Shown here piece by piece: positions 8,182 to 15,874 of a DNA stretch of 33,207 nucleotides. Under the pieces are notes generated by a model that had not been told where the DNA came from, made no database searches, and was given only the letters and a program-made list of their open reading frames with translations. Every line of letters begins with the position of its first letter. Position 1 is the stretch's first letter. The position numbers and the translations under genes were made by a program. The DNA is taken from contig JAFGLU010000066.1 of NCBI GenBank assembly GCA_016927865.1, positions 1 through 33,207 of the forward strand. Direction: 5' to 3'. Source of the DNA: Anaerolineaceae bacterium (GTDB taxonomy: Bacteria; Chloroflexota; Anaerolineae; Anaerolineales; Anaerolineaceae).

Positions 8182-9362
8182 ACATCCTCTTCCTCTCTCG
8201 CTGGTTTCCTTTTCCCGCCACCAACGGCTCCAAGCTGCGCATCTATAACCTGCTGTGCGGCCTCAGCGCTGCCCACCGCGTCACCCTGGTCAGTTTTTAC
8301 GAGCCTGCCGAGGGTGCGCCGGATGCAGCGGGTCTGGCTGATCTCTGCCAGCGAGTCGAGACCGTGCCCTGGCGCGAATACCAGCCCTCCAGCCTGCGCT
8401 CGCTGGCGGCTTTGTTCAACCCCACCCCGCGCTCGGTAGTGGATACCTTCTCGCCGCAGATGGCAAAAACCATCCAGACCGTGCTGCGCGAGGGCAGCTT
8501 TGACCTGGTCATCGCTTCGCAGACCGACATGGCTGCCTACCAACCTTATTTTGGCCCCGTTCCAGCCCTGCTGGAAGAAGTCGAGACAGGGATTATATAC
8601 CAGGAATACATCCAGTCAAAGGGGTTATCCCGCTTGCGCAGCGACCTGACCTGGTGGAAGCAGCGCCGCTACCTGCGGCGGCTGCTGCCACGCTTCGCCG
8701 CCTGTACGGTGGTTTCCGCTCAAGAGGCCGTACTCATTCGGGCCGCCGCTCCCGGCGTCCGGCAGGTGGAGGTCATCCCCAACGGCTTCGATCTGCAAGC
8801 CGCCCGCCAGGTGCAGGGGGACCCCCAGCCCGATACGCTCATCTACTGCGGCTCGTTCCGCTACTTTGCCAACCATGAGGCCATGCTGTGGTTTGTGACG
8901 GAGGTCTTCCCCCTGGTGCGCGCCCAGGTTCCCGCTGCCCACTTGACCATCACCGGCGACACGGCCGGGCGTGGCTTTCCCGTCGTGGAAGGCGTGCATT
9001 TGGCCGGGCATGTGCTGGACGTGCGCCCGCTGGTGGTCTCGTCCTGGCTCAGCCTGGCCCCCTTGCGCGTCGGCGGCGGCACGCGCCTGAAAATTCTCGA
9101 GTCTTTTGCCCTGCGCACGCCCGTCGTGGCCACCTCCAAGGGCGCCGAGGGCCTGGCTGCTCATTCGGGCCGGCACCTGCTCATCGCCGATGAGCCTGTT
9201 GATTTTGCCGCGCAAGTGGTATCTTTATTAAGAGACTTATCTCTTCGCCAGAGTCTGGTCGAGCAAGCTTTCCGGCTGGTGGAAGAGCAGTACGATTGGG
9301 CGGTGATCCTGCCGCGTTTCCTGGCGCTCGTAGAGAGCGCAGGCGCAGAGAGAAAGCCATGA
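8178..9362 (+). CDS. GT4-type sugar transferase (EpsH1/stp1-like)
   Basis: GT-B fold transferase of 394 residues, starting [21 protein letters not shown]. The pattern fits the group of sugar transferases found in exopolysaccharide clusters (stp1/EpsH1-associated type): [20 protein letters not shown], and [31 protein letters not shown] as the donor-binding region. It starts at the ATG in an ATGA overlap with the previous stop; upstream open frame is shadow sequence. It ends in an ATGA-type overlap with the O-antigen ligase gene. No Shine-Dalgarno is evident, consistent with translational coupling. The later GT4 gene at 15871 is its closest relative in the window. Confidence 0.87.
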   Translation: [394 protein letters not shown]

Positions 9363-10843
9363 AACCCGCGCAATTCCGCAAAATTTCTCGTCTCGATGAT
9401 CTCATCCGCAACGTGACCCACTGGCGCGAATGGGTGGAAGTCAACCAGCCTCGCCTGGTGCGCTTTGGCGTGATCGCGCTGGTGGTGCTCTTCAGCCTGG
9501 CGGTCATTCCCCTGCTGGTCTCGCGCAACATGCGCATGGCTATGCTGGCCCTGGGCGGCATCGTCGGGCTGGCCGGGGTGTGGGTGCTGGCGCGCAACCC
9601 CTCCTGGGGCTACATCTTTGTTGTCCCCGTGGCAATGCTCGTGCCGTTCGGCATCAGCACCGGCACCGGCACCAGCCTGAACGGCGCCGTGCTCATCGTG
9701 GCGGCCCTCTTCGCCTTGTGGATCCTGGGCATGATCGTGCAGGGCGAGTTTACCGTCATGCGCAGCCCGGTGGTGGCTCCGGCCCTATTGATGATCGCCG
9801 CCACCCTGCTCGCTTTTGCCATCGGCCAGTTGCCCTGGTTTCTCACCGAGCACGCCTCGCTTGGTGCGCAGCTAGGCGGGGTCATGATTTACGTCTTTGC
9901 CATGGGCTGTCTGCTGACCGTGGCACACACGCTCACGCAAAGCGCGCTGAAGTGGATGGTGTGGGTCTTCCTGGCCCTCTCCACCGTGTTCGTCATTGCT
10001 CGCTGGCAGTCCAATAGCCTGTACGCGCTTGCGGACCGTTTTACCAATGGGTCCACGGGCAGCATCTTCTGGGTGTGGCTGGCCACCCTCACCACCGGGC
10101 AACTGCTCTTCAATCGCAAACTGCACATCGCCGTGCGCGTTTGGCTGGGCGTGCTGCTGGCCATCACGATGTACGTTATGCTCATCCAGGGCCAAACCTG
10201 GACCTCCGGCTGGCTGCCGGCCTTGGCCGGGATGGGCGTCATGATCTGGATCGGCTGGAAGAAGCTGCGCCTGCCCCTCATCTTGGTCGGTTTGACGATT
10301 GCTGTGCTTCAATTCGACAACATTCGCTCGGCGGTCATGGTGGGCGACAACGAATACAGCCTGGTCACCCGTGTGGAAGCCTGGAAGATCATGCTTGAGA
10401 TCATCAAAGCCAACCCCATCACCGGGGTCGGCCCGGCCAATTACTACAACTACACCTATCTGTTCAAAATCGCCGGGTACGCGGTGCGTTTCAATTCCCA
10501 CAGCCAGTACATTGACCTGTTGGCCCAAACCGGCATTCTGGGCTTCGGCCTGTACACCTGGCTGATGGTGGCCCTGCAAAAACTGGCCTGGGGTTTGCTT
10601 GGCAAAACTCCCTCTGGTTTCATGCGTGGGTTCATCGCCGCCGCGGTGGGGGCGGTGGCGGGCACCGTGCTGGCCGGGTTCCTGGGTGATTGGGTCATCC
10701 CCTTCGTCTATAACGTGGGCATGGAGGGCTTCCGCGCCAGCCTCATCGGCTGGATGTTCCTAGGGGCCGTGGCTGCCGTCGATCGCTGGCTCAAATCCGG
10801 CGAGCTGGTCAAGGCTGAACCGGCCTCGGCGGAAGAAGGTTAG
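9359..10843 (+). CDS. O-antigen ligase/polymerase family membrane protein (Wzy_C type)
   Basis: 494-residue polytopic membrane protein with many hydrophobic segments from about residue 35 onward. The region TRVEAWKIMLEIIKANPITG (337-356), followed by GVGPANYY, and the later FNSHSQYIDLLAQTGILGF with His381 match the extracytoplasmic loop conserved in O-antigen ligases and Wzy-type polymerases. These enzymes join lipid-linked oligosaccharides to each other or to an acceptor on the outer face of the cytoplasmic membrane. Ligase and polymerase cannot be told apart by sequence. The start at 9359 overlaps the previous stop. A second member of this family lies at 19082-20740, so one could polymerise and the other transfer. 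Confidence 0.88.
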   Translation: MKPAQFRKISRLDDLIRNVTHWREWVEVNQPRLVRFGVIALVVLFSLAVIPLLVSRNMRMAMLALGGIVGLAGVWVLARNPSWGYIFVVPVAMLVPFGISTGTGTSLNGAVLIVAALFALWILGMIVQGEFTVMRSPVVAPALLMIAATLLAFAIGQLPWFLTEHASLGAQLGGVMIYVFAMGCLLTVAHTLTQSALKWMVWVFLALSTVFVIARWQSNSLYALADRFTNGSTGSIFWVWLATLTTGQLLFNRKLHIAVRVWLGVLLAITMYVMLIQGQTWTSGWLPALAGMGVMIWIGWKKLRLPLILVGLTIAVLQFDNIRSAVMVGDNEYSLVTRVEAWKIMLEIIKANPITGVGPANYYNYTYLFKIAGYAVRFNSHSQYIDLLAQTGILGFGLYTWLMVALQKLAWGLLGKTPSGFMRGFIAAAVGAVAGTVLAGFLGDWVIPFVYNVGMEGFRASLIGWMFLGAVAAVDRWLKSGELVKAEPASAEEG

Positions 10844-10849
10844 CGGCGC

Positions 10850-11764
10850 ATGGACATCTCCGTGATCATCGTCAACTGGAACACCCCCGACCTGACCTTG
10901 CAGTGCCTGGAATCGTTATATGCCAATCTGCCCGCCGCCTCGCTGGAGACTTTCGTGGTGGATAACGCTTCCGGCGATGACAGCCTGGAGCGCATCCGCG
11001 CTGCCTTCCCGCAGGTGACCTTGCTCGCCAATGAAACCAACCTTGGTTTCGGCAGCGCCAACAATGTGGCCATGCGCCAGGCCCAGGGCAAGTACCTGCA
11101 CCTGGTCAACTCGGATGTCATCCTGCTGCCCGGCGCGTTGCAAACTCTGTTCGACTTCATGGAGTCGCATCCCGCGGTGGGCGCTTCGGGGTCCTATTAC
11201 TACAACCCCGACCGCAGCCTGCAAACCTCCTGCTATCCCTTCCCGACCCTTGCGCGTGAAGCGTGGCGCCTGTTCCACCTCGACCGCCTCAAGCCCTACG
11301 GCGTCTACGACATGGAGCAATGGGACGTGGCCGTGCCCCGCCCCGTGGAAGTGCTGCAGGGAGCCAGCCTGTTCCTGCGCCGCGCTGCCCTCGACCAGGT
11401 GGGGTTGTTTGACCCCGATTACTTTATGTACACCGAGGAAGTCGATCTGTGCTACCGGTTGCAAAAAGCTGGTTGGCAGTTGTTCTGGGTCCCGGAATCA
11501 GGCGTCATTCACCTGGGCGGGCAGAGCACGCGCCAAGCCGCTCAGAAGATGTTCATTGAGCTGTACCGCAGCAAGCACATTTTCTTCCGCAAGCAGTACG
11601 GCAAGGCCTCTGCCGGGCTGTACCGCTTTGTCCTGCGCCTCTCGGCGCTGGCTCGCCTGGCGGCTGCTCCGCTGGCGGCCTTCCAGCCCGAGCCGCGCCG
11701 CTCGCAAAGCCGCGCCGTAGCAGCCAATTATCGAAAATTACTACAGGTGTTACATGGTTTTTAA
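10850..11764 (+). CDS. GT2 glycosyltransferase, rhamnosyltransferase (WbbL)-like
   Basis: 304-residue GT2 enzyme of the same subgroup as the gene at 7279: ISVIIVNWNTPDLTL, VVDNASGDDS, NLGFGSANNVAM, HLVNSDVILLPGAL (NSD in the DXD position), LQGASLFLRRAAL and FMYTEEVDLCYRLQKAGW. The start is 6 nt after the ligase stop, with GAAGG upstream. The C-terminus is basic and alanine-rich (ALARLAAAPLAAFQPEPRR), possibly a membrane-surface helix. Rhamnose transfer is a suggestion from the family only. It closes the first uninterrupted run of genes; repeats follow. Confidence 0.88.
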   Translation: MDISVIIVNWNTPDLTLQCLESLYANLPAASLETFVVDNASGDDSLERIRAAFPQVTLLANETNLGFGSANNVAMRQAQGKYLHLVNSDVILLPGALQTLFDFMESHPAVGASGSYYYNPDRSLQTSCYPFPTLAREAWRLFHLDRLKPYGVYDMEQWDVAVPRPVEVLQGASLFLRRAALDQVGLFDPDYFMYTEEVDLCYRLQKAGWQLFWVPESGVIHLGGQSTRQAAQKMFIELYRSKHIFFRKQYGKASAGLYRFVLRLSALARLAAAPLAAFQPEPRRSQSRAVAANYRKLLQVLHGF

Positions 11765-11793
11765 CAACGCTGTACCCATAGCAACCCACATTC

Positions 11794-11941
11794 CACCTCT
11801 CCCTTCGGGAGAGGTCGCGCCGGGCTTTGACGGCGCGGGTGAGGGAAATTGCCGGTTTACCCATAACAATATTGTCCTCCCCTGCCCTCTCCCGAAGGGA
11901 GATGGGAAGAGTCTGCCTCGTTCTCCCTATATAGGAGAACG
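11794..11941. repeat. Cluster of intergenic hairpin repeats in opposed orientation
   Basis: The gap 11765-12013 has no gene. It holds ACCTCTCCC-TTC-GGGAGAGGT (11795-11815), then a second hairpin with CGCGCCG/CGGCGCG arms ending in GGTGAGGG (about 11816-11846). An inverted relative follows, TCTCCC-GAA-GGGAGA (11888-11902) running into GGGAAGAGTCTGCC, and then CGTTCTCC/GGAGAACG around a 7-nt loop (11919-11941). The units match the core of the mobile-like element at 17131-17313 and its half copy at 33100, so they are probably eroded members of one family. Confidence 0.65.
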
Positions 11942-11960
11942 GCTGGGGATGAACCTGATC

Positions 11961-11990
11961 TTGCTAAGATTTGGGAAAAACATTTACATT
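11961..11990 (+). promoter_or_regulatory. Weak promoter candidate before the toroid gene
   Basis: TTGCTA (11961-11966) and TACATT (11985-11990) are separated by 18 nt, upstream of the ATG at 12014. Both boxes are partial matches. It is plausible because the operon is interrupted here by repeats. Confidence 0.3.
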
Positions 11991-12013
11991 GATTTTTCTT
12001 CTTGAGAGCATCC

Positions 12014-13171
12014 ATGATTGATCCCCTCCTAATCCCCAAAATCTTGACCGGCCTGCGCGGTTCGCAAGCCCTGCCCACATCCCCCGTGGACGACCGGGAT
12101 GCCCTCAAGGCTGCCCTCGCCTGGATCGATGCCGCCTGGCAGGCTGCGCGCCAGCGGGGTGTGTCCAAAGGCTACGACCTCCTCCGCGGAAACTGGGCCC
12201 CGCCGTACCCCGAGACCACCGGCTACACCATCCCCACCTTGCTCAACGCCGCCGCGCTGCTCCAGCGCCCCACCTTGCAGCGCATGGCCCTGGCGCTGGC
12301 CGATTTTCTCCTGGATAGCGCTACCCCCGATGGCGCGGTGGTGCACTGGCAGGCCGGGCAGGGCAGCGAACCGGTGATCTTCGACACCGGGCAGGTGCTC
12401 TTTGGCTGGGTGGCAGCGCACCGTTTCTCGAAGGACCAGCGCTACCTGGATGCCGCCGCGCGGGCGGGCCGCTGGCTGGTCCAGCAGCAGTCCGAGAGCG
12501 GATCGTGGCAGAAGTTTCAGCACCTGGGTGTGGAAAAAGTTATCGACACCCGCGTGGCCTGGGCGCTGCTCGAACTGGACGCCCTGCAGCCGGACGAGCG
12601 CTTGCGCGTCGCGGCCCGCAAAAACCTGGATTGGGCCTGTTCCATGCAGCAATCGGACGGCTGGTTTGAGCGTTGCAGTTTTTGGGAAGGCCGCGACCCT
12701 TACACCCACACCCTGGCCTACACTGCCGAAGGCTTGTACGAGTGTGGCACGCTTTTGGGCGAACCGCGCTATAAGCAGGCCGGGCAATTGGCCGCCGAGT
12801 CCATGCTCCAGCGCCAGCGCCTCGACGGCAGCCTGGCGGGCACCTACGGCCCGGACTGGTCGCGCCCGGCAAGCTGGTCCTGCCTGACCGGCAACGTGCA
12901 AATGAGCCGCCTGTGGCTGCTCCTGCACCGCGACACCGGCGAGGAGCGCTTCAAAATCGCCGCTCGCCGTGCCCTCGATTTCGTCAAGCGCTGCCAGGAC
13001 CTCACGGCCTCCAGCCTGGGCGTGCGCGGTGGCATCAGCGGTTCCTTCCCGGTCTATGGCGGCTACGAGCGCTTGAAATATCCCAACTGGGCAGCCAAGT
13101 TCTTTGCCGATGCCATCCTGGCCTTTTCCGCGCTCGAGGGGCAGCCCTCCGCGCAGCAGTATCATGGATAA
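12014..13171 (+). CDS. Alpha/alpha-toroid protein of the glycan locus, function unknown
   Basis: 385-residue soluble protein built from repeated helix pairs of the (alpha/alpha)6 barrel type found in terpenoid cyclases, epimerases and family 76/88-like hydrolases. Recurrent segments include PPYPETTGYTIPTLLNAAAL, FDTGQVLFGWVAAHRFSKDQ, DTRVAWALLELDAL, DPYTHTLAYTAEGLYE and SCLTGNVQMSRLWLLLHRDT. Each has a loop followed by an alanine-rich helix. I see no signal peptide, so cytoplasmic action is likely. The context, between GT2 genes, suggests a role in polysaccharide modification or precursor isomerisation, but I cannot name a reaction. The ATG at 12014 was chosen; a TTG four codons upstream is possible. 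The downstream neighbour is separated by a palindromic element. Confidence 0.8.
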   Translation: MIDPLLIPKILTGLRGSQALPTSPVDDRDALKAALAWIDAAWQAARQRGVSKGYDLLRGNWAPPYPETTGYTIPTLLNAAALLQRPTLQRMALALADFLLDSATPDGAVVHWQAGQGSEPVIFDTGQVLFGWVAAHRFSKDQRYLDAAARAGRWLVQQQSESGSWQKFQHLGVEKVIDTRVAWALLELDALQPDERLRVAARKNLDWACSMQQSDGWFERCSFWEGRDPYTHTLAYTAEGLYECGTLLGEPRYKQAGQLAAESMLQRQRLDGSLAGTYGPDWSRPASWSCLTGNVQMSRLWLLLHRDTGEERFKIAARRALDFVKRCQDLTASSLGVRGGISGSFPVYGGYERLKYPNWAAKFFADAILAFSALEGQPSAQQYHG

Positions 13172-13180
13172 AACGAAAAT

Positions 13181-13294
13181 GGTAACTGCTCAGAGTCTAG
13201 GGAAGGTCCCCGATTTTGAGGTGTTTGTGGGGTACTTGGCACCCCACAAACACCTCAAAATCGGACTTCTTCTTCCTCTGGCTGAGTAGTTGCC
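13181..13294. repeat. 114-bp imperfect palindrome (MITE-like), nested perfect 24-bp hairpin
   Basis: Outer inverted ends are GGTAACTGCTCAG (13181-13193) and CTGAGTAGTTGCC (13282-13294), 11 of 13 complementary. Inside is a perfect 24-bp stem (13210-13233 with 13241-13264) around a 7-nt loop, and both share the same centre near 13237. The left terminal motif recurs at 21330. There is no ORF and no clear target duplication. The inner hairpin could also attenuate transcription between the flanking genes. Confidence 0.7.
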
Positions 13295-13308
13295 GAAAGC
13301 GAGACCAC

Positions 13309-14529
13309 ATGGCGGTTTTGACCTGGATCTTATGGGTGCTTTTCCTGCTTCCCCTGGCCTACTGGCTCTTGCTGGCCCTGGCTTCGATTCGCCCGGCCCG
13401 CAAGCTCAGCCTGGAAGGGCGCGCCCCGCGAACCCGCTTTGCCCTGGCCATTCCCGCCCACGACGAGGAAGCGGTCATTGCCGCCACCGTCCAGCGTCTG
13501 ATGAGCCTGGATTATCCCGCCGACCTGTTCAAGGTCTGCATCGTCGCCGATCACTGCAGCGACCAGACCGCGCAACGCGCGCGCGAAGCCGGGGCGCTGG
13601 TCTTTGAACGCAACGAGGGCCCGCGCTCAGGCAAGGGCGGGGCCTTGCTGTGGCTGTTTGAGAAAATTCTCCAGGACACCCAGGTGGACGCGGTGGTCAT
13701 CTTTGACGCCGACACTCTGGTGGATGCGCCCTTCCTGCGGGTGATGGATGCCCGCTTTGCCGATGGGGCCAAGGTGGTCCAGGGCCAGCACGTCATCGTC
13801 AACCCCCACCAGGGTTGGTTCCCCGCCCTCACCTGGGCCATGTTCCTCATCGACAACCGCTACCAGAACCTGGGGCGTGTGAACCTGGGCTGGTCGGCCA
13901 AGCACATGGGCGATTCGATCGCCTTCCAGGCCGATGTGCTGCGCCGCCTGGGCTGGGGCGAAGGTCTCACCGAGGACTACCAGTTGCGCCAGAATTTGCT
14001 CATGGAAGGCACGCGCATTGCCTACGAACCTGCCGCCAAAGGCTACGGCGAAGCGCCCCTCACTTGGGGGCAGGCCCGCGCCCAGCGCATGCGCTGGCTG
14101 AAAGGCACCCAGGAAGCCAATCGCGGCAATGCCGATCGCCTGTTCAAAGCCGCCCTGCAAAAACGCTCCACGGCCCTGTTGGATGGCGTCCTGCAAGCCA
14201 CCATGCCGTCGTTCTCCAGCCTCAGCCTGTTTGCCGCGGCCTGGTTGGTCATTCAACTGCTGGTCAACTGGGCAGCAGGGCGAGCGGTCTTCCCCGTGCC
14301 TGCACTCATCGCCTGGGGCATCCTCATCCTGGTCCTGTTCCTTTACCCGCTGGGCGGGCTGGCCCTGGAAAAGGCCCCCCTCAAAGCCTACCTGGCCATT
14401 TTGAGCGGCCCGCTGTTCATGCTTTGGCGTTCGCTGCTGGCCCTGCAAATGCGCTTCGGCAAAGGCCCTGGGCAATGGGTGCGCACCCAGCACGGCCAAT
14501 CTCGTCGTAACCCCTCACATCAGAAGTGA
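13309..14529 (+). CDS. Membrane-anchored processive-type GT2 glycosyltransferase (EpsO-like)
   Basis: 406-residue GT2 enzyme with an N-terminal membrane segment (about 4-27) and two or more C-terminal ones (about 315-375). The catalytic domain has AIPAHDEEAVIAATV, VADHCSDQT, IFDADTLVDA (DAD 133-135), LTEDYQL (TED 221-223) and QRMRW (259-263). The last is the Q-x-x-R-W signature of cellulose/hyaluronan-synthase-like and EpsO-like enzymes. That motif and the flanking membrane helices suggest elongation coupled to the membrane. The ATG at 13309 begins directly at the first transmembrane helix; upstream open frame lies in the palindromic element. The Shine-Dalgarno is weak. Confidence 0.88.
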   Translation: MAVLTWILWVLFLLPLAYWLLLALASIRPARKLSLEGRAPRTRFALAIPAHDEEAVIAATVQRLMSLDYPADLFKVCIVADHCSDQTAQRAREAGALVFERNEGPRSGKGGALLWLFEKILQDTQVDAVVIFDADTLVDAPFLRVMDARFADGAKVVQGQHVIVNPHQGWFPALTWAMFLIDNRYQNLGRVNLGWSAKHMGDSIAFQADVLRRLGWGEGLTEDYQLRQNLLMEGTRIAYEPAAKGYGEAPLTWGQARAQRMRWLKGTQEANRGNADRLFKAALQKRSTALLDGVLQATMPSFSSLSLFAAAWLVIQLLVNWAAGRAVFPVPALIAWGILILVLFLYPLGGLALEKAPLKAYLAILSGPLFMLWRSLLALQMRFGKGPGQWVRTQHGQSRRNPSHQK

Positions 14530-14566
14530 AAAAGCCTAAATTTCTCCCAACCATGGAGTAGTTTGT

Positions 14567-15874
14567 ATGAAAATCCCTGCCATCTTCCATAATCATCGCA
14601 AAATGCTGGTTCTCATCATCGTGGTGTCGGTGCTGCTGCGCATCGGCGCGGCCATTTACATGGGCAGTGAGGTGGTGGAATTGCCCGGCACATCCGACCA
14701 GATTTCGTATCACAACCTGGCCATCCGTGTGCTGCAGGGGCATGGCTTTTCGTTTGGCGAAAACTGGTGGCCCGTGACCAAGGCAGGCATGCCCACCGCC
14801 CATTGGAGCTTCCTGTATACCTTCTACCTGGTTGGTGTTTACGGCCTGTTTGGCATCCAGCCCCTGGTGGCTCGCCTCATCCAGGCCCTCATCGTGGGCA
14901 TCCTCCAACCCTTGCTGGCTTATGAATTAGGTAAGAAGGTATTTTCCCCCGGTGTTGGTCTGGTGGCTGCGGCCTGGATTGCTCTCTACGGCTACTTCAT
15001 CTACTACGGCGGTGCCTTGATGACCGAGATGTTCTACATCACCGCCATCCTGTGGGTGTTCAAGCTGGCCTTTGAGCTGGCCGAAACCCCCGAGAGGCGC
15101 GGGCTGGCTCTCTTGTTCGGCTTGGGCTTGGGGCTGGTGGCCCTCCTGCGCCAACTGTTCGTTTTATTCGTTCCCTTCATGTTCCTGTGGATTCTGTGGG
15201 CTGCCCGTAAAAAAGGTTTCGGCAAGACTCTGGTGAGTTTGGTGCTGTCCGGCGTGGTGGTTGCCGCCATGATTCTGCCCTTCACCGCCTATAACTACGC
15301 CCGCTTCCACCGCTTTGTGCTGCTCAACACCAACGCCGGGTATGTGTTTTACTGGGGCAACCACCCCATCTACGGCACCCAATTTGTGCCCATCCTCACC
15401 CCCGATATGCCCTCCTACGGTGATCTGCTGCCCCAGGAGCTGGTTGAACTGGACGAAGCCGCCCTCGATTCTGCCCTCATGCAGCGCGGCCTGGAGTTCA
15501 TTACCGCCGATCCGGGACGCTACGCGCTGCTCTCTCTCTCTCGCATCCCGCACTACTTCATGTTCTGGCCCTCTGCCGATTCGGGCCTGATCAGCAACAT
15601 CACCCGCGTGATCAGCTTTGGCGTAGCCATGCCTTTCATGCTGGCCGGTGTCATCATGGTTCTGTGGCCCAACAAGATGAAGCTCGCCGACTGGCTGGCC
15701 CGCCGCGAGACGCTCCTGGTGTTGTTTCTGGTGGTTTATGCCGGCATCCACATCCTCACCTGGACTCTGGTGCGCTACCGCCTGCCCGTCGACGCCGTGC
15801 TGCTGCCCGTGGCGGCTTACAGCCTGACTCGCCTGGCGCAAAAAATCTGGCCCCGCTTGGGAGCCGCCCAATGA
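14567..15874 (+). CDS. GT-C (PMT/ArnT-like, GT39/GT83-type) membrane glycosyltransferase
   Basis: 435-residue polytopic membrane protein. After the first membrane helix (about 13-32) the first outer loop carries GTSDQISYHNLA with Asp44, the position of the catalytic acidic residue in lipid-phosphate-sugar-dependent GT-C enzymes. About ten further hydrophobic segments follow, with LRIPHYFMFWPS-type outer loops in the second half. Such enzymes use polyprenyl-phosphate sugars on the outer face to decorate glycans, lipids or proteins. GGAG lies 8 nt before the ATG. The stop overlaps the next gene as ATGA. It may add a side-chain sugar after export or glycosylate surface proteins. Confidence 0.82.
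   Translation: MKIPAIFHNHRKMLVLIIVVSVLLRIGAAIYMGSEVVELPGTSDQISYHNLAIRVLQGHGFSFGENWWPVTKAGMPTAHWSFLYTFYLVGVYGLFGIQPLVARLIQALIVGILQPLLAYELGKKVFSPGVGLVAAAWIALYGYFIYYGGALMTEMFYITAILWVFKLAFELAETPERRGLALLFGLGLGLVALLRQLFVLFVPFMFLWILWAARKKGFGKTLVSLVLSGVVVAAMILPFTAYNYARFHRFVLLNTNAGYVFYWGNHPIYGTQFVPILTPDMPSYGDLLPQELVELDEAALDSALMQRGLEFITADPGRYALLSLSRIPHYFMFWPSADSGLISNITRVISFGVAMPFMLAGVIMVLWPNKMKLADWLARRETLLVLFLVVYAGIHILTWTLVRYRLPVDAVLLPVAAYSLTRLAQKIWPRLGAAQ

Noticed and set aside
12029..13165. 378-codon minus-strand open frame opposite the toroid gene
   Set aside because: Gly/Gln/His-rich translation without secondary-structure pattern; the plus frame has regular helix-pair periodicity.
13181..13294. 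CRISPR-like repeat
   Set aside because: Only one palindromic unit is present, with no regularly spaced repeats or spacers; the same holds for the other palindromes in the window.
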